A DNA stretch of 64,000 nt, from NCBI RefSeq assembly GCF_014250515.1, contig NZ_CP060202.1, forward strand, positions 3,531,001 to 3,595,000, written 5' to 3'. A program made the translations under genes and the position numbers. The notes below the pieces were generated by a model. That model was not told the origin of the DNA. It ran no database searches and worked only from the letters and a program-made list of their open reading frames with translations. Shown in pieces: positions 63,851 through 64,000 of this stretch; position 1 is the stretch's first letter, and each line of letters begins with the position of its first letter. This stretch comes from Hymenobacter sediminicola. Lineage in GTDB: Bacteria > Bacteroidota > Bacteroidia > Cytophagales > Hymenobacteraceae.

Positions 63851-63927
63851 ATTCACCAAAGCCCGGGGCCCTGCCGCAGAAACCACACATCGTCGTTTCT
63901 GCGGCAGGGCCCCGGGCTTTGGTGAAT
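63851..63927 (-). terminator. 33-bp perfect hairpin between rnc and nadE
   Basis: Arms 63851-63883 and 63895-63927 are exact inverted copies around 11 bases; the core is GCCCGGGGCCCTGCCGCAG. It lies 18 bp beyond the upstream gene's stop. No strong T-run follows. The longest stem in the window. Confidence 0.75.
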
Positions 63928-63945
63928 GGATGTTTGCGCGTTGCG

Positions 63946-64000
63946 CTACACGCCCAGCGTAGTCAAAGCCCGCTCGGCGGCTAGTTGCTCGGCCTGCTTT
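63946..64000 (-). CDS. rnc: 3' end of a dsRNA-binding-domain gene, probably ribonuclease III (starts beyond the window)
   Basis: The last 17 codons are visible, reading KQAEQLAAERALTTLGV and then TAG. This matches the end of a double-stranded RNA-binding domain (the KKxAEQxAAxxAL helix), which closes RNase III. Another dsRBD protein cannot be excluded from so short a piece. Confidence 0.6.
   Translation of the reverse strand, partial: KQAEQLAAERALTTLGV

Overview
The window looks like a chromosomal piece of a Bacteroidota bacterium, most likely a Hymenobacter-like member of the Cytophagales (inference from content, no search run). The signs are a secreted metalloprotease with a C-terminal type IX secretion sorting domain, an Oar-type TonB-dependent receptor, an S46 dipeptidyl-peptidase, many small lipoproteins, TAnnTTTG-like promoter elements instead of E. 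coli-type ones, and no strong Shine-Dalgarno sequences. G+C is high in most coding sequence (42 of 60 bases in 36001-36060) and lower at the left end (30 of 60 in 1-60; 13 of 60 in 2161-2220).

Region 1 (1-11941, all minus strand) is a surface-polysaccharide block. Reading leftwards: asnB, ugd and uxs form one operon (UDP-glucuronate, then UDP-xylose) closed by a 26-bp perfect hairpin. Then come an fdtA-like 3,4-ketoisomerase, a WecD-like GNAT acyltransferase and an fdtB-like aminotransferase, which together should make a dTDP-3-acylamino-3,6-dideoxyhexose. They are followed by a membrane-anchored GT2 and a GT-C membrane glycosyltransferase. After a 565-bp AT-rich gap come GDP-L-fucose synthase and a GT10 fucosyltransferase that runs off the window. 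gmd and rmlAB, needed for the precursors, are not in the window.

Region 2 (12070-26830) is mixed: an acyl-CoA-binding protein, a HEAT-cyclophilin lipoprotein, a cupin, a cysteine pair (cysE, cysK/M), tRNA-Ala(GGC), an Oar-like TonB receptor with a DUF4397 lipoprotein, an NlpC/P60 lipoprotein, a GlcD-like FAD oxidase, an MJ1255-type glycosyltransferase and an outer-membrane lipoprotein.

Region 3 (26897-33251) holds a TerC protein and a plus-strand xanthine dehydrogenase operon (xdhA, xdhB, a TTG-started Mpv17-like membrane protein overlapping xdhB, xdhC). Region 4 (33303-42698) holds lipoproteins (two are tandem paralogues), a GNAT, an ABC exporter, a lipoprotein serpin, a catalase and an MFS transporter.

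Region 5 (42727-51008) has two tandem DUF3857/transglutaminase-like proteins preceded by the C-terminal remnant of a third, then the type IX-secreted metalloprotease. Region 6 (51167-55657) has an outer-membrane helix-hairpin-helix protein paired with a PorV/UPF0164-like protein, and a GT-C-like membrane protein. Region 7 (55798-64000) has the S46 peptidase, yidD, a beta-propeller-like lipoprotein, lgt, an ECF sigma factor with a putative anti-sigma partner, nadE, and the 3' end of what is probably rnc.

Many genes end in very long, near-perfect hairpins (stems of 13-33 bp), several of them between convergent genes. No CRISPR array, insertion sequence, phage gene or rRNA was seen. The best candidates for something not well described are the HhH/PorV-like outer-membrane pair, the xdh operon with its embedded membrane protein, and the amino-sugar cassette that uses a GNAT in place of the usual hexapeptide acetyltransferase.
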